Assembly (NCBI GenBank): GCA_964528535.1 | Contig: CAZGSQ010000004.1 | Span: 1-64,000, forward strand | DNA: 64,000 nt | DNA from: CAINVV01 sp964528535 | GTDB taxonomy: Bacteria; Bacteroidota; Bacteroidia; Bacteroidales; Prolixibacteraceae | Direction of reading: 5' to 3' | In this document: one piece after another, positions 8,843 to 18,341 of the stretch | How positions within the stretch are numbered: position 1 is the first letter of the stretch | How the letters are laid out: every line of letters begins with the position of its first letter | Made by a program: the position numbers and the translations under genes | The notes under the pieces: generated by a model | What the model saw: only the letters and a program-made list of their open reading frames with translations | Databases searched by the model: none | What the model was told of the DNA's origin: nothing

Positions 8843-9178
8843 TTACAAAATTTCTTTGATCTCTTCCAGGTATTTCTTGATTTCCTGAAGCTTTTGCACA
8901 ATTTCGAAATTGTGCTCCGTTTCATCCTTGTTCTCCTTGATCTTAGCCTTGGCTCCCTTCAGGGTCATCCCGCGGTCTTTCACCAAATGGTTGATGAGTG
9001 CAAGGTGGTCGATGTCTTCCTGGGTGTAAAACCGATTGCCTTTCTTGTTCTTGAAGGGTTTGATGGTGTCAAACTCTTTTTCCCAGAAGCGCAGGGCGGA
9101 GGGTGCCAAATTGAATTTTTCAGCCACTTCGCTGATGGAAAAATAGAGCTTCTCTGCTTTTGGTGCCTTGTATCCCAC
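8843..9178 (-). CDS. MerR family transcriptional regulator
   Basis: A short (111-residue) MerR-type DNA-binding protein: winged helix-turn-helix (YFSISEVAEKFNLAPSALRFWEKEF, about residues 12-36) and a wing/dimer helix (HLVKDRGMTLKGAKAKIKE). It lacks a ligand-binding C-terminal domain with Cys residues, so metal sensing is unlikely. The start is GTG at 9178; the resulting N-terminus (GYKAPKAEKLYFSI) matches close Bacteroidota relatives. It sits between the M23 peptidase and NIF3 genes in what looks like one operon. Confidence 0.9.
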   Translation of the reverse strand: MGYKAPKAEKLYFSISEVAEKFNLAPSALRFWEKEFDTIKPFKNKKGNRFYTQEDIDHLALINHLVKDRGMTLKGAKAKIKENKDETEHNFEIVQKLQEIKKYLEEIKEIL

Positions 9179-9196
9179 GGTAATAGCTTTTAAAGA

Positions 9197-10165
9197 TTAG
9201 TCGAAACTTTGTCCCATATTGGTCGAAATAGAGATCATCTTCTCGTATTCTGCCGGATTAAGATCCTGGAAGTAATAGTTTTGCGGATTGACTTTTTGTC
9301 CATTTTTCATCACTTCGTAGTGAAGATGAGGTGCCGTCGAGGCACCCGAACTGCCAATAAAGCCAATCACATCGCCTCTGCTGATCTGCTGACCCTCCTT
9401 CACATTCGTTCTGAGCAAGTGTCCGTAAAGGGTCTCGTAGCCGTAACCATGGTCGATGAGTACGGTGTTGCCGTACCCGGAATTCCGTCCAACCTCTTTG
9501 ACGATGCCATTGCCAGTTGCAAAAACGTCTGTTCCGGTAGGTGCGGTGAAATCCATGCCGTAGTGGAACCTGGGGATCCTGTAGATGGGATGCATGCGCA
9601 TGCCCCAGCCTGAGGCTGTTCGTTTCAAATCTTTGTTGGAAACGGGCATGATGGAAGGAATGCTGGCGAGCATCTTCTCCTTGCCAAGCGCCATTTTTAC
9701 CACTTCATCGTATGATTTTGACTGCACATAGACCTGTTTGGAAAGGATATCCAATTTTTTGGCTACCGAAATGATTAATTCGGAATTGTCCATGCTCTCC
9801 AGTTTGGTATAACGGTTGGCACCTCCAAACCCGGCCATTCTCACGGCGGAAGGAATAGGGTTGGCTTCGAAGATAACCCTGTAGATGTTGTCATCGCGCA
9901 TCTGAATGTCCTCCATTGCTTTGGTGATCTTCTCAATGTCCTTGTTCATCAGATTGTATTGGGACAACAACTGCTGGTTCTCTCGCTTTAACTGCTTGGT
10001 AACAGGAGTCTCAAAAAATTGAAGGAAGATGAAGAAGAAGATAATTCCGGAAACAATCCCTGTTGACAAATAGCCCAAAGTCCTTTTGATCAGTGAACGG
10101 ACATTGCGTTCGATCTTGTCAAAACTTAGGGTGTCGGGATTGAATCTGTAATTGGTAATGCCCAT
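9197..10165 (-). CDS. M23 family metallopeptidase (LytM-type peptidoglycan hydrolase)
   Basis: A 322-residue envelope protein: one transmembrane anchor (residues about 31-50), a periplasmic coiled coil (55-90), and a C-terminal M23 domain. Zinc ligands are visible: His201 and Asp205 in HYGMDF, and His282 in HLHYE, with His280 as catalytic partner. It probably cuts peptide cross-bridges in peptidoglycan or activates amidases. It is the first gene of the minus-strand operon M23-MerR-NIF3-zinc ribbon, and is divergent from alaS. Confidence 0.95.
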   Translation of the reverse strand: MGITNYRFNPDTLSFDKIERNVRSLIKRTLGYLSTGIVSGIIFFFIFLQFFETPVTKQLKRENQQLLSQYNLMNKDIEKITKAMEDIQMRDDNIYRVIFEANPIPSAVRMAGFGGANRYTKLESMDNSELIISVAKKLDILSKQVYVQSKSYDEVVKMALGKEKMLASIPSIMPVSNKDLKRTASGWGMRMHPIYRIPRFHYGMDFTAPTGTDVFATGNGIVKEVGRNSGYGNTVLIDHGYGYETLYGHLLRTNVKEGQQISRGDVIGFIGSSGASTAPHLHYEVMKNGQKVNPQNYYFQDLNPAEYEKMISISTNMGQSFD

Positions 10166-10196
10166 TCTAAATGATTTATTTTGAACTGAGGTAGGC

Positions 10197-10226
10197 CAAA
10201 ATTAATGAAATAATCTAATTTTGCAA
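10197..10226 (-). promoter_or_regulatory. Promoter of the M23-MerR-NIF3 operon
   Basis: Reading toward the M23 gene, the sequence has TTG (complement of 10224-10226), 19 bases, then TAATTTTG (complement of 10197-10204), which fits the Bacteroidota -33/-7 pattern with an exact -7 box. It predicts a leader of about 25 bases. The -33 box falls inside the 11-base asymmetric insertion of the neighbouring quasi-palindrome. Confidence 0.6.
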
Positions 10227-10276
10227 CGATTTTACCGCCTGCTGATGCGTCGACAGGCGGTAAAATTAGATTATTT
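10208..10276. repeat. Interrupted inverted repeat upstream of alaS
   Basis: The right arm 10254-10276 (23 bases) is the exact reverse complement of the left arm 10208-10222 plus 10234-10241; the left arm is interrupted by 11 extra bases (gcaacgatttt, 10223-10233). The loop is 12 bases (10242-10253). The inner part alone is a perfect 13-bp stem (10229-10241 with 10254-10266). A plus-strand TAATTTTG at 10216-10223 could place the alaS transcript start near 10230, giving an mRNA that begins with this hairpin. No gene lies in the gap 10166-10342. Confidence 0.85.
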
Positions 10277-10342
10277 AAAGGCATTTGGCCAATCAGGCGC
10301 TGAAGTTAGGTGCCATTTAATTGTTTTTAACATTTTTCTACC

Positions 10343-12958
10343 ATGGATTCTAAACAGATACGCGAAGCTTTTTTGGATTTTTTTGCATCCAAAACCCATC
10401 AGATCGTTCCATCGGCTCCGATGGTTGTAAAAAATGATCCAACCCTGATGTTCACAAATGCCGGCATGAACCAGTTCAAGGATATTTTCCTTGGGAATGC
10501 ACCCGTGAAGAGTCCCCGAATTGCCGATACCCAGAAATGTTTGCGCGTATCCGGAAAGCACAACGATCTCGAAGAGGTCGGCCACGACACCTACCACCAT
10601 ACCATGTTCGAGATGCTTGGCAATTGGTCGTTTGGCGATTATTTCAAAAATGAGGCCATCGATTGGGCCTGGGAACTACTGGTAGGTCGTTTCAATATAC
10701 CTGTCGACCGGCTTTATGCCACTGTTTTTGAAGGTGATGCGAAAGATGGAGTTCCGGTCGATTCTGAAGCCCTTGCCTTGTGGAAGAAATACCTTCCGGA
10801 AAATCAGATCCTGTTTGGCAACAAAAAGGACAACTTCTGGGAAATGGGCGACAGTGGCCCATGCGGACCCTGTTCCGAAATCCATGTAGACATTCGAAAC
10901 GATGATGAGCGTTCAAAAATCCCCGGTAGGGCACTGGTGAACGAAAGTCATCCGCAGGTCATCGAAATTTGGAATCTTGTCTTCATACAGTTCAACCGCA
11001 AGGCCAATGGTCAATTGGAGGAACTTCCTGCCAAACACGTCGATACGGGGATGGGATTTGAGCGACTCTGTATGGTGCTTCAAAAGAAACAATCCAATTA
11101 CGATACCGATGTCTTTCAGCCGGTCATTACCGAACTGGGATATTTGGCCGGAAAAAAATATGGCGAGAATGAGAAATCGGATATTGCCATGCGTGTCATT
11201 GCCGACCACATTCGTGCCATCGCCTTCGCCATTACCGACGGGCAATTGCCTTCGAACAACAAAGCCGGTTACGTCATCCGCCGCATTTTGCGCAGAGCCG
11301 TTCGATACGGATACACTTTTCTCGGTTTCCGGAAACCCTTCATGCACCAGCTGATCAAGGTATTGGCTGACCAGATGGGGACTGCCTTCCCGGAGTTGAA
11401 CAAACAGCAGGATTTGGTAACCAAGGTGATCCGTGAAGAGGAAGACTCCTTCCTGCGCACCCTTGAGACCGGGATCAGAATGTTGGAAAATATTATGGCC
11501 GTCGCCAGGAAAAATGGCCAAAGCGAAATAAATGGAAATGTCGCTTTCGAATTGTATGATACTTACGGATTTCCGCTCGACCTCACAGAACTGATCCTGC
11601 GCGAAGAGTCATTTACGGTCAATAGGGAGCAGTTTGAAACGGCAATGGAAGAGCAGAAAAATCGCTCCAGAAATGCAACACAACTCGAGACCGGCGACTG
11701 GATTGAGATTCGTCCTTCACTTGAAAGCGAATTTGTCGGCTATGACCAGACAGAATCGGAATTAAAAATTTGTCGTTACAGGAAGGTGAAAGACAAAAAG
11801 GGCGAATATTTTCAGCTCGTCTTCGATGCAACACCTTTCTATGCCGAATCTGGCGGACAGATAGGAGATACAGGCTTCCTGGAAGCTGATGGATCCAAAT
11901 TGCCCATCTTCGACACTGTCAAGGAGAATGGATTGACCGTTCATCTTGCCAAGCAACTTCCAGCAGATCCATCCGTCACCTTCACAGGACAGGTAGACAG
12001 GAACAAACGCTTGGCAACCGCCGGCAACCACACAGCTACCCACTTGCTCGATCACGCACTCAGAGAGATATTGGGCACACACATCGAACAGAAAGGTTCC
12101 CTGGTTACCCCCGATTCCCTGCGATTCGACTTTTCTCATTTTCAGAAGGTCTCTGAAGAAGAGTTAGAGCAAATCGAAAAAAGTGTCAATGAGCTGATTC
12201 GTAGCAATGCCAAAAGAGATGAACGCCGGGAGGTTCCAATGGCTGAAGCAGAGCAGTTGGGTGCCATCGCCCTTTTTGGTGAAAAGTATGGCGACAAGGT
12301 TCGTGTCATTAAATTTGGTGAATCCATCGAACTTTGCGGTGGAATCCATGTTGGCGCAACAGGCGAAATTGGCCAGTTCGTCATCGTTTCCGAAGGATCT
12401 ATCTCGGCGGGTGTCAGAAGAATTGAGGCCATTACCGGTGCCAGGGCGGAAGCACTCTTAAGAAACAAGTTGAAATTAACCAAGGAATTAGCTTTTCTCC
12501 TAAACAATCCCGCAGATTTGAAGGTGGCAGTTGAACAGTTGCTGCAGAAGGTGAGCTTATTGAACGGGCAGGTTGAGACTTATAAGAAGGAGGAGGCATC
12601 CGGTTTGAAAAAAGAGCTGCTCAAACAGATTTCATTGGTGAATGGGATCAACTTCCTGGCAAGCAAGCTGCCGCTTGATGATGCTGGAATGATCAAAGAC
12701 CTGGCTTTCCAGCTAAAAGGCGAAGTGGAGAATCTGTTTCTCGTTTTCGCTGCAGAAATCGAAGGAAAGGCTTCTGTTCATGTCATGATAGCAGATAATT
12801 TGGTCAGTGAGCGGGGTCTGCATGCAGGAAACATCGTTCGTGATCTGGCCAAATTGGTGGATGGCGGCGGCGGCGGTCAGCCATTTTATGCCAGTGCCGG
12901 CGGAAAGAACCCCAAAGGAATAAACGAACTTCTTGCGAAGGCAAAAGAGTATATTTAA
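10343..12958 (+). CDS. alaS: Alanyl-tRNA synthetase
   Basis: Charges tRNA-Ala with alanine and edits mischarged Ser/Gly. The 871-residue protein has the full bacterial layout: class II catalytic core (residues about 1-260, with FTNAGMNQFKD and FEMLGNWSFGDYFK), tRNA-recognition helices, editing domain with zinc-ligand motifs His563/His567 (HTATH) and Cys665/His669 (CGGIH), a coiled coil, and a C-terminal Gly-rich domain (VDGGGGGQPFYASAGG). ATG 10343 gives the standard start. It stands alone behind the structured leader. Confidence 0.98.
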   Translation: MDSKQIREAFLDFFASKTHQIVPSAPMVVKNDPTLMFTNAGMNQFKDIFLGNAPVKSPRIADTQKCLRVSGKHNDLEEVGHDTYHHTMFEMLGNWSFGDYFKNEAIDWAWELLVGRFNIPVDRLYATVFEGDAKDGVPVDSEALALWKKYLPENQILFGNKKDNFWEMGDSGPCGPCSEIHVDIRNDDERSKIPGRALVNESHPQVIEIWNLVFIQFNRKANGQLEELPAKHVDTGMGFERLCMVLQKKQSNYDTDVFQPVITELGYLAGKKYGENEKSDIAMRVIADHIRAIAFAITDGQLPSNNKAGYVIRRILRRAVRYGYTFLGFRKPFMHQLIKVLADQMGTAFPELNKQQDLVTKVIREEEDSFLRTLETGIRMLENIMAVARKNGQSEINGNVAFELYDTYGFPLDLTELILREESFTVNREQFETAMEEQKNRSRNATQLETGDWIEIRPSLESEFVGYDQTESELKICRYRKVKDKKGEYFQLVFDATPFYAESGGQIGDTGFLEADGSKLPIFDTVKENGLTVHLAKQLPADPSVTFTGQVDRNKRLATAGNHTATHLLDHALREILGTHIEQKGSLVTPDSLRFDFSHFQKVSEEELEQIEKSVNELIRSNAKRDERREVPMAEAEQLGAIALFGEKYGDKVRVIKFGESIELCGGIHVGATGEIGQFVIVSEGSISAGVRRIEAITGARAEALLRNKLKLTKELAFLLNNPADLKVAVEQLLQKVSLLNGQVETYKKEEASGLKKELLKQISLVNGINFLASKLPLDDAGMIKDLAFQLKGEVENLFLVFAAEIEGKASVHVMIADNLVSERGLHAGNIVRDLAKLVDGGGGGQPFYASAGGKNPKGINELLAKAKEYI

Positions 12959-13207
12959 AAATGCATGAGAAAAAAATATCAAGTTGATTGAGTCCTGCAT
13001 TAAATACCACTAACAACCGGATACTATCTATCGATCTGTTTGGCGGGTTTGCCATTTTTTGAATGATTGTGGACAACTGGCTGTGTCATTTCATTATTTA
13101 TTCCGCGAAAGAAAATGGCCAACTTTCAGCACGTAATGGTTTTTAAATTAATTTTATCATTCACAAATAAGATAGAAATTCAAATCCAAATCCAAATCAA
13201 TTGACTT

Positions 13208-15247
13208 ATGGAAAAGTTTAAACTTTTGGCGATTGCGCTTTCTGTTACCTCATTGTTCTTTTTTACCTCATGTTCCAATAGCTCGAAACCTGCATCTGAA
13301 ATCAAAAAGGTTGCTGCCTTTGATGTATCCACGATGGATAAATCAGTTCAGCCATGTGCGGATTTTGATGGCTTTGTCAACGGTAACTGGAAGAAAAACA
13401 ACCCCATACCCGGAACAGAAATGTCCTGGGGTTCCTTCAATATTTTGGATAAAGAGACCAGAGAGTTGAAGATCAAAGGAATAGTCAATGATTTGCTGAC
13501 ACAGAATAGTCTGGCAAAAGGGACTGAGGCACAGCAGATAACCGATTATTATAGATCCTACATGGATACCGTTGTCATCGAAAAACGGGGCATTTCTCCA
13601 ATCACATCTTTGCTGGATAAGATTTTATCGGCGAAGGATAATTCAGAAGTGATTGCCATTTCGGGAGAATTGGATCAATTGGGCATCGGCGGACCTTTTT
13701 CCGTCGGTGTTGGTGCTGATGACCGGAACAGTACCATGAATGCAGTCTTTATGGGACAAGGTGGTTTGTCGCTGGGGGATCGCAACTATTATGAGAACAA
13801 GGATTCTTCCTTGGTCAAAATCCGGGCAGAATTTGTAAAGCATGTCGACACGATGTTTTCGCTGGCAGCATGGAAGGAGGTCGATCCGGGTAAAACGATC
13901 CTCGACTTCGAAACTCGTCTGGCATTGATTCAACTTAAAAATTTTGAAATGCGCGATCCTGTGAAGATGTACAATAAAATTGCCTATCCGGAGCTTCAGC
14001 TGCTGGCACCCGCGATTAACTGGAATGGTTATTATCAAAATTTTGGTGTGAAAACTGATACTGTCATCGTTCATGACAAAAATTATTTGAAAAATCTGAA
14101 TCAACTCCTGGCAGGCACCTCTATTGATTTGCTGAAAATCTATTATCGCTGGCATCTGCTTTCCCACTATGCCAATTTATTGCCTTATGCCTTTTATAGT
14201 GAGTCTTTCCATTTTTACAATACGATAATGTATGGGGTGAAAAAGCAACGGCCACGCGAAGAACGTGCCATTATCAGTGTAAACAACCGTTTGGGAATGC
14301 CGTTAGGGAAACTATTTGCAGCTAAATATTTTCCTGAGTCTTCGAAGAAAAAGGTATCTGAGATGATCGAAAATGTTCGCACAACTTACCGCGGTCGAAT
14401 TGAAAAACTATCGTGGATGAGTGCTCCCACCAAGCTAAAAGCAAAGGAAAAGCTGGCAGCCTTTACATGGAAGATTGGTTATCCCGACACCTGGAAAGAC
14501 TATTCGACCATCGACATACAACCTGACAAGCTTTTTGAAAACAGCATAAACATAACCTTGTGGGGACATCGTGACATGTTGGCCAAAGTTGGGAAACCGG
14601 TGGATAAAAAGGAGTGGGGCTTGTCGCCGCAAACCATCAATGCGTACAACAATCCAACCAGCAACGAGATCGTCTTTCCTGCAGCGATCCTTCAACCCCC
14701 ATTCTTTAACCCGGATGCCGATGATGCCATCAATTATGGTGGAATCATCGCCGTGATAGGTCACGAAATTACCCATGGATTTGACGATCAGGGAGCAAAA
14801 TATGATGGTACCGGCAATTTACGAAACTGGTGGACTCCTGCCGATTCCGCGAATTTTGCCGCACTTGGTAAAAAAATGGAAAACTATTTTGCCCCCATCG
14901 AGGTTACGAAAGGATTCAAGATTGACGGCAAACTGACATTGGGTGAGAATATTGCGGATCTGGGTGGATTGACCCTTGGCTATTATGCATTGGAAAAATC
15001 ACTGGAGGGCAAAAAGCGGCCTGAGCCAATTGACGGATTTACTCCTGAACAACGTTTTTTCCTGGGTTGGGCGCAGGTTTGGCGTGAAAATATAACCAAT
15101 GAGAGTCTGATCAGTCAGGTTCAGACAGATCCACATTCACCTGCCCGATGGAGAATCAACACCCCACTTTCTTTATTGAAGGAATTTAATGATGCTTTTG
15201 GCTGCAAAGGAGCAACATCAGATTCCATGAGGATAGTTATTTGGTAG
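13208..15247 (+). CDS. M13 family zinc metallopeptidase (neprilysin-like lipoprotein)
   Basis: A 679-residue exported endopeptidase of the neprilysin/PepO family, which cleaves oligopeptides. The signal peptide ends in lipobox FFTSC (Cys22), so it is probably anchored in the envelope. Zinc site: His519 and His523 in HEITH, with Glu520 catalytic, and the third ligand Glu580 in ENIADLGG (Asp584 supporting). The N-terminal motif CADFDGFVNGNW is typical. The 249-base gap before it holds no gene. It is single, with no obvious operon partner. Confidence 0.95.
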   Translation: MEKFKLLAIALSVTSLFFFTSCSNSSKPASEIKKVAAFDVSTMDKSVQPCADFDGFVNGNWKKNNPIPGTEMSWGSFNILDKETRELKIKGIVNDLLTQNSLAKGTEAQQITDYYRSYMDTVVIEKRGISPITSLLDKILSAKDNSEVIAISGELDQLGIGGPFSVGVGADDRNSTMNAVFMGQGGLSLGDRNYYENKDSSLVKIRAEFVKHVDTMFSLAAWKEVDPGKTILDFETRLALIQLKNFEMRDPVKMYNKIAYPELQLLAPAINWNGYYQNFGVKTDTVIVHDKNYLKNLNQLLAGTSIDLLKIYYRWHLLSHYANLLPYAFYSESFHFYNTIMYGVKKQRPREERAIISVNNRLGMPLGKLFAAKYFPESSKKKVSEMIENVRTTYRGRIEKLSWMSAPTKLKAKEKLAAFTWKIGYPDTWKDYSTIDIQPDKLFENSINITLWGHRDMLAKVGKPVDKKEWGLSPQTINAYNNPTSNEIVFPAAILQPPFFNPDADDAINYGGIIAVIGHEITHGFDDQGAKYDGTGNLRNWWTPADSANFAALGKKMENYFAPIEVTKGFKIDGKLTLGENIADLGGLTLGYYALEKSLEGKKRPEPIDGFTPEQRFFLGWAQVWRENITNESLISQVQTDPHSPARWRINTPLSLLKEFNDAFGCKGATSDSMRIVIW

Positions 15248-15395
15248 GTGTATCTTGAAAAATCCACTTTTACATTCGAAAGGTTCATTCTAAATAACTG
15301 TATTGCTGTCAGATTTTCCATGGGAAGTCTCACAGGCAGCCGGAACCGCCTTGGGCGATTCTGAGGAATAGCTACTTTTATGGGAAAAAAATTCC

Positions 15396-17180
15396 ATGGA
15401 GCTAACACGAACTTTCGACCTTCTCGATTATTGTCTTGCCAATGTATCGCGCGAAGATGCAGTAGCCGGAAAACAGGGTACACAATGGGTTAAATACAGC
15501 ACGGAACAGTTTGCCAGAAATGCAGAATTGCTAGCCTATGGGCTCATGTCTCTAGGTATTCAGAAAGGCGACAGGGTCTCAACAGTTAGTGGCAATCGAC
15601 CTGAATGGAGTTTTGTCGACATGGCTCTCTCCATGACTGGTGCCGTTCATGTGCCTGTGTATCCAACAATCAGTGAAGAAGAGTACAGTTACATATTCAA
15701 CCATGCGGAGATTCGATTCCTCTTTGTCTCCGACGAAAAGCTTTACAACAAGCTCTCCCCAGTGGTGGTCGAGGTTGTCAGCCTCGAGAAAATATTTACT
15801 TTCAACGACGTAAATGGTGCCGAAAACCTTGCTGTGCTGCTACAGCTGGGTGAAAAAAATGAACAGGTGCTTCGTCCCAAATTGCAGGAGATCAAAAACA
15901 GCATCCATGAAGAGGCGATGGTTACGATGATTTATACTAGCGGGACTACAGGTATTCCAAAGGGAGTCATGCTATCGCACAGGAACCTTGTCTCCAACTT
16001 TAAAACTTGTTCCTTCCATTTTGCCCTGGGATTGGGCCATCGTTCTGTATCATTTCTACCACTTTGCCACATTTTCGAACGTACTGTCAACTATGTCTTC
16101 ATGTACCGGGGCATTGGTATCTATTATGTAGAGAGTCTTCCTCAGATCGTTCAGTCGATCAAGGAGGTAAAACCACATATTTTCACTGCGGTGCCACGGC
16201 TGATGGAAAGTGTCTACGATGGGATCATGGCCAAGGGTAAGCTTCTGACCGGCATCAAGAATAAATTGTTCTTCTGGGCTGTGGATCTGGGAAAGGATTT
16301 TGAATTCAACAAAAAGGTGGGAATCGGCAAAAGAATAAAAATGAAAATTGCCGACAAACTCATCTACTCGAAATGGCGCGCCGGTCTTGGTGGAAATATC
16401 CAGTTGATGGTATCGGGAGGAGCCCTTTTACAGTCAAGAATAGCCCGGGTTTTTAGTGCTGCAGGTTTGACCGTTCTGGAAGGTTATGGCCTCACCGAAA
16501 CATCTCCGGTCATTGCTGTGAGCAATGCCGTTACCGGAGAGATAAAAATAGGTACCAACGGCCCGGTTATCAAGGGCGTGGAGGTGAAGATTGCCGAAGA
16601 TGGTGAAATTCTGGCGAGAGGACCCAACCTGATGATGGGCTATTACAAGGAACCCGCACTCACGCACGAGGTCATTGATGCTGAAGGTTGGTTTCATACA
16701 GGCGATGTGGGTATCCTTGATGAAGGTAAGTTTTTGAAGATTACCGACCGCAAGAAGGAGATATTCAAACTTTCAGGTGGAAAATACATCGCTCCTCAGT
16801 TGATTGAAAATAAGTTGAAGGAGTCGGTTCTGATTGAGCAGGCCATCGTCATTGGCAACCACGAGAAATTTGCCAGCGCCCTGATCTCACCTAATTTTGT
16901 CTACCTTCACGAATGCTGCAATGAGCATAATATTTTATTTAACGACAATGCAGACTTGATCACCCAACCAGAGGTGATGGCCATGTTCCAGTCAGAAGTG
17001 AAGGAGATTAACAAGACGCTTGGACAGCACGAGGAGATCAAACGCTTCAGGTTGGTCTCAGAATCGTGGTCAGCAGCATCCGGAGAGCTTTCGCAGACCT
17101 TAAAATTGAAGCGTAAAGTGCTCGAACAAAAATACAGTGGCTTAATTGAAGAAATTTTTGCCTCTTCCAGAGAGGATTGA
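15396..17180 (+). CDS. Long-chain fatty acid-CoA ligase (AMP-forming)
   Basis: Activates fatty acids with ATP and CoA to acyl-CoA through an acyl-adenylate. The 594-residue protein carries the AMP-binding signature YTSGTTGIPKG (about residues 180-190), the GYGLTET motif in the middle, and the hinge/C-terminal ITDRKKEIFKLSGGKYIAP. It resembles the long-chain (FadD15-like) subfamily. The start at 15396 follows a 148-base gap containing no clear promoter. The NmrA-like gene follows on the same strand. Confidence 0.94.
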   Translation: MELTRTFDLLDYCLANVSREDAVAGKQGTQWVKYSTEQFARNAELLAYGLMSLGIQKGDRVSTVSGNRPEWSFVDMALSMTGAVHVPVYPTISEEEYSYIFNHAEIRFLFVSDEKLYNKLSPVVVEVVSLEKIFTFNDVNGAENLAVLLQLGEKNEQVLRPKLQEIKNSIHEEAMVTMIYTSGTTGIPKGVMLSHRNLVSNFKTCSFHFALGLGHRSVSFLPLCHIFERTVNYVFMYRGIGIYYVESLPQIVQSIKEVKPHIFTAVPRLMESVYDGIMAKGKLLTGIKNKLFFWAVDLGKDFEFNKKVGIGKRIKMKIADKLIYSKWRAGLGGNIQLMVSGGALLQSRIARVFSAAGLTVLEGYGLTETSPVIAVSNAVTGEIKIGTNGPVIKGVEVKIAEDGEILARGPNLMMGYYKEPALTHEVIDAEGWFHTGDVGILDEGKFLKITDRKKEIFKLSGGKYIAPQLIENKLKESVLIEQAIVIGNHEKFASALISPNFVYLHECCNEHNILFNDNADLITQPEVMAMFQSEVKEINKTLGQHEEIKRFRLVSESWSAASGELSQTLKLKRKVLEQKYSGLIEEIFASSRED

Positions 17181-17252
17181 TTCGTAAAAAACATATTTTT
17201 GCCCCGTTGGTTGACAACATTAAACTTTTCGAATTTAATAGTTGATCCTTCT

Positions 17253-18122
17253 ATGGATAAATATTTAATAACGGGAGCCACAGGGAATGTAGGACTCAAT
17301 ACAGTCAGATTTCTGCTGAACCAAGATGAGAAGGACTTTCAGGTCGTGGCAGCTGTGCGCGATCTCGACAGGGCAGAAAAGATCACTGACATGGAGGGAG
17401 CTCAACTCGTAAAATTCGAATTTGACGAACCAAATACCTATGCAGCTGCACTCAAGGGTGTTAGTAAGTTATTACTAATCAGGCCAAATCAAGTATCCGA
17501 TGTGTCCAAACACATCTTTCCTTTTTTGGATGAGGTGGCGAAATCAGATGTGAAGCATCTTGTCTTCATTTCGATTGTGGGCGCCGAACGAAGCCGTATT
17601 TTTGCCAATCACCGCATAGAGACACATCTCAAAAAGATGACTATTCCCTCCACCATCATTCGCCCCTCTTTGTACATGCAGAATCTTATGTCGCTGCACG
17701 GTCAGGATATCAAATTGAATGACAGGATATTTATACCGGCCGGAGCCGGAATGGTGAACTATGTTGATGCCCGGGATGTAGCAAGATTGGTGGTTGAACT
17801 ACTCAGAAATCCGGGACATGAGGGCAAAGAATATGAAATTTGCGGTCCTGAACCGATGGATTTTTACAAGATAGCTACCCTTTTCTCCAAGGAATTGGGC
17901 AGGGAAATCAGGTACGCTCGTCCACTTACCATCAAATTCATCCGTCAAAAGATGCATGAGAAAAAGGGAATGCCTTTCATAGTAACGCTCTCCTTGCTTT
18001 ACGGGGCTGCAAGAAATGGCAAAATGGGGCATGTATCAGATGTTTTCAAGGAGCTTACTGGTAGAGAGCCAAGTCATTTGGTAGATTTTATTCACGAAAA
18101 CAGATCCTTCTGGGAGAAGTAA
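17253..18122 (+). CDS. NmrA/SDR-like NAD(P)-binding protein
   Basis: An atypical short-chain dehydrogenase of the NmrA/NAD(P)H-binding group, 289 residues from ATG 17253. The dinucleotide motif TGATGNVG (Gly8, Gly11, Gly14) is intact; the mid region has VFISIVGAERS and STIIRPSLYMQNLM, where a catalytic Tyr-x3-Lys motif is not obvious, so it may be a redox sensor or reductase. I rejected the upstream TTG at 17199, which adds 18 residues before the Rossmann strand. The specific substrate is unknown. Confidence 0.88.
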   Translation: MDKYLITGATGNVGLNTVRFLLNQDEKDFQVVAAVRDLDRAEKITDMEGAQLVKFEFDEPNTYAAALKGVSKLLLIRPNQVSDVSKHIFPFLDEVAKSDVKHLVFISIVGAERSRIFANHRIETHLKKMTIPSTIIRPSLYMQNLMSLHGQDIKLNDRIFIPAGAGMVNYVDARDVARLVVELLRNPGHEGKEYEICGPEPMDFYKIATLFSKELGREIRYARPLTIKFIRQKMHEKKGMPFIVTLSLLYGAARNGKMGHVSDVFKELTGREPSHLVDFIHENRSFWEK

Positions 18123-18154
18123 TTTGATTTGATCGTAAAAAGTTGAAAGAATCT

Positions 18155-18184
18155 TTTGCCGGAATAATTTAATGTATATCTTTG
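18155..18184 (+). promoter_or_regulatory. Promoter of tRNA-Phe
   Basis: TTTG (18155-18158), an 18-base spacer, then TATCTTTG (18177-18184): an exact match to both boxes of the Bacteroidota primary-sigma promoter. The start of transcription is expected near 18190, about ten bases before the tRNA. Confidence 0.88.
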
Positions 18185-18200
18185 CACCGCATTTAAATAA

Positions 18201-18273
<73 letters not shown>

Positions 18274-18275
18274 CG

Positions 18276-18310
18276 AAAGGGTAAAGAGCAATCTTTGCCC
18301 TTTCTCATTT
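18276..18310 (+). terminator. Terminator hairpin after tRNA-Phe
   Basis: Eleven bases at 18276-18286 pair with 18293-18303 (one G-T pair) around a six-base loop, followed by ctcattttt. It should end the tRNA transcript. The right arm also contains TTTG (18294-18297) that serves as the -33 box of the next promoter. Confidence 0.75.
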
Positions 18311-18323
18311 TTAGCTATATTTG
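18294..18323 (+). promoter_or_regulatory. Promoter of the M16 peptidase gene
   Basis: TTTG at 18294-18297, an 18-base spacer, and TATATTTG at 18316-18323, both exact consensus boxes. The start of transcription would fall near 18330, leaving a leader of only about 12 bases before ATG 18342. The -33 box is embedded in the tRNA-Phe terminator arm. Confidence 0.7.
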
Positions 18324-18341
18324 GCGACCTGATAAATTTGT

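Noticed and set aside
10208..10276. T-box riboswitch in front of alaS
   Set aside because: No T-box bulge sequence, specifier loop or terminator/antiterminator pair is visible, and T-boxes are not typical of this phylum.
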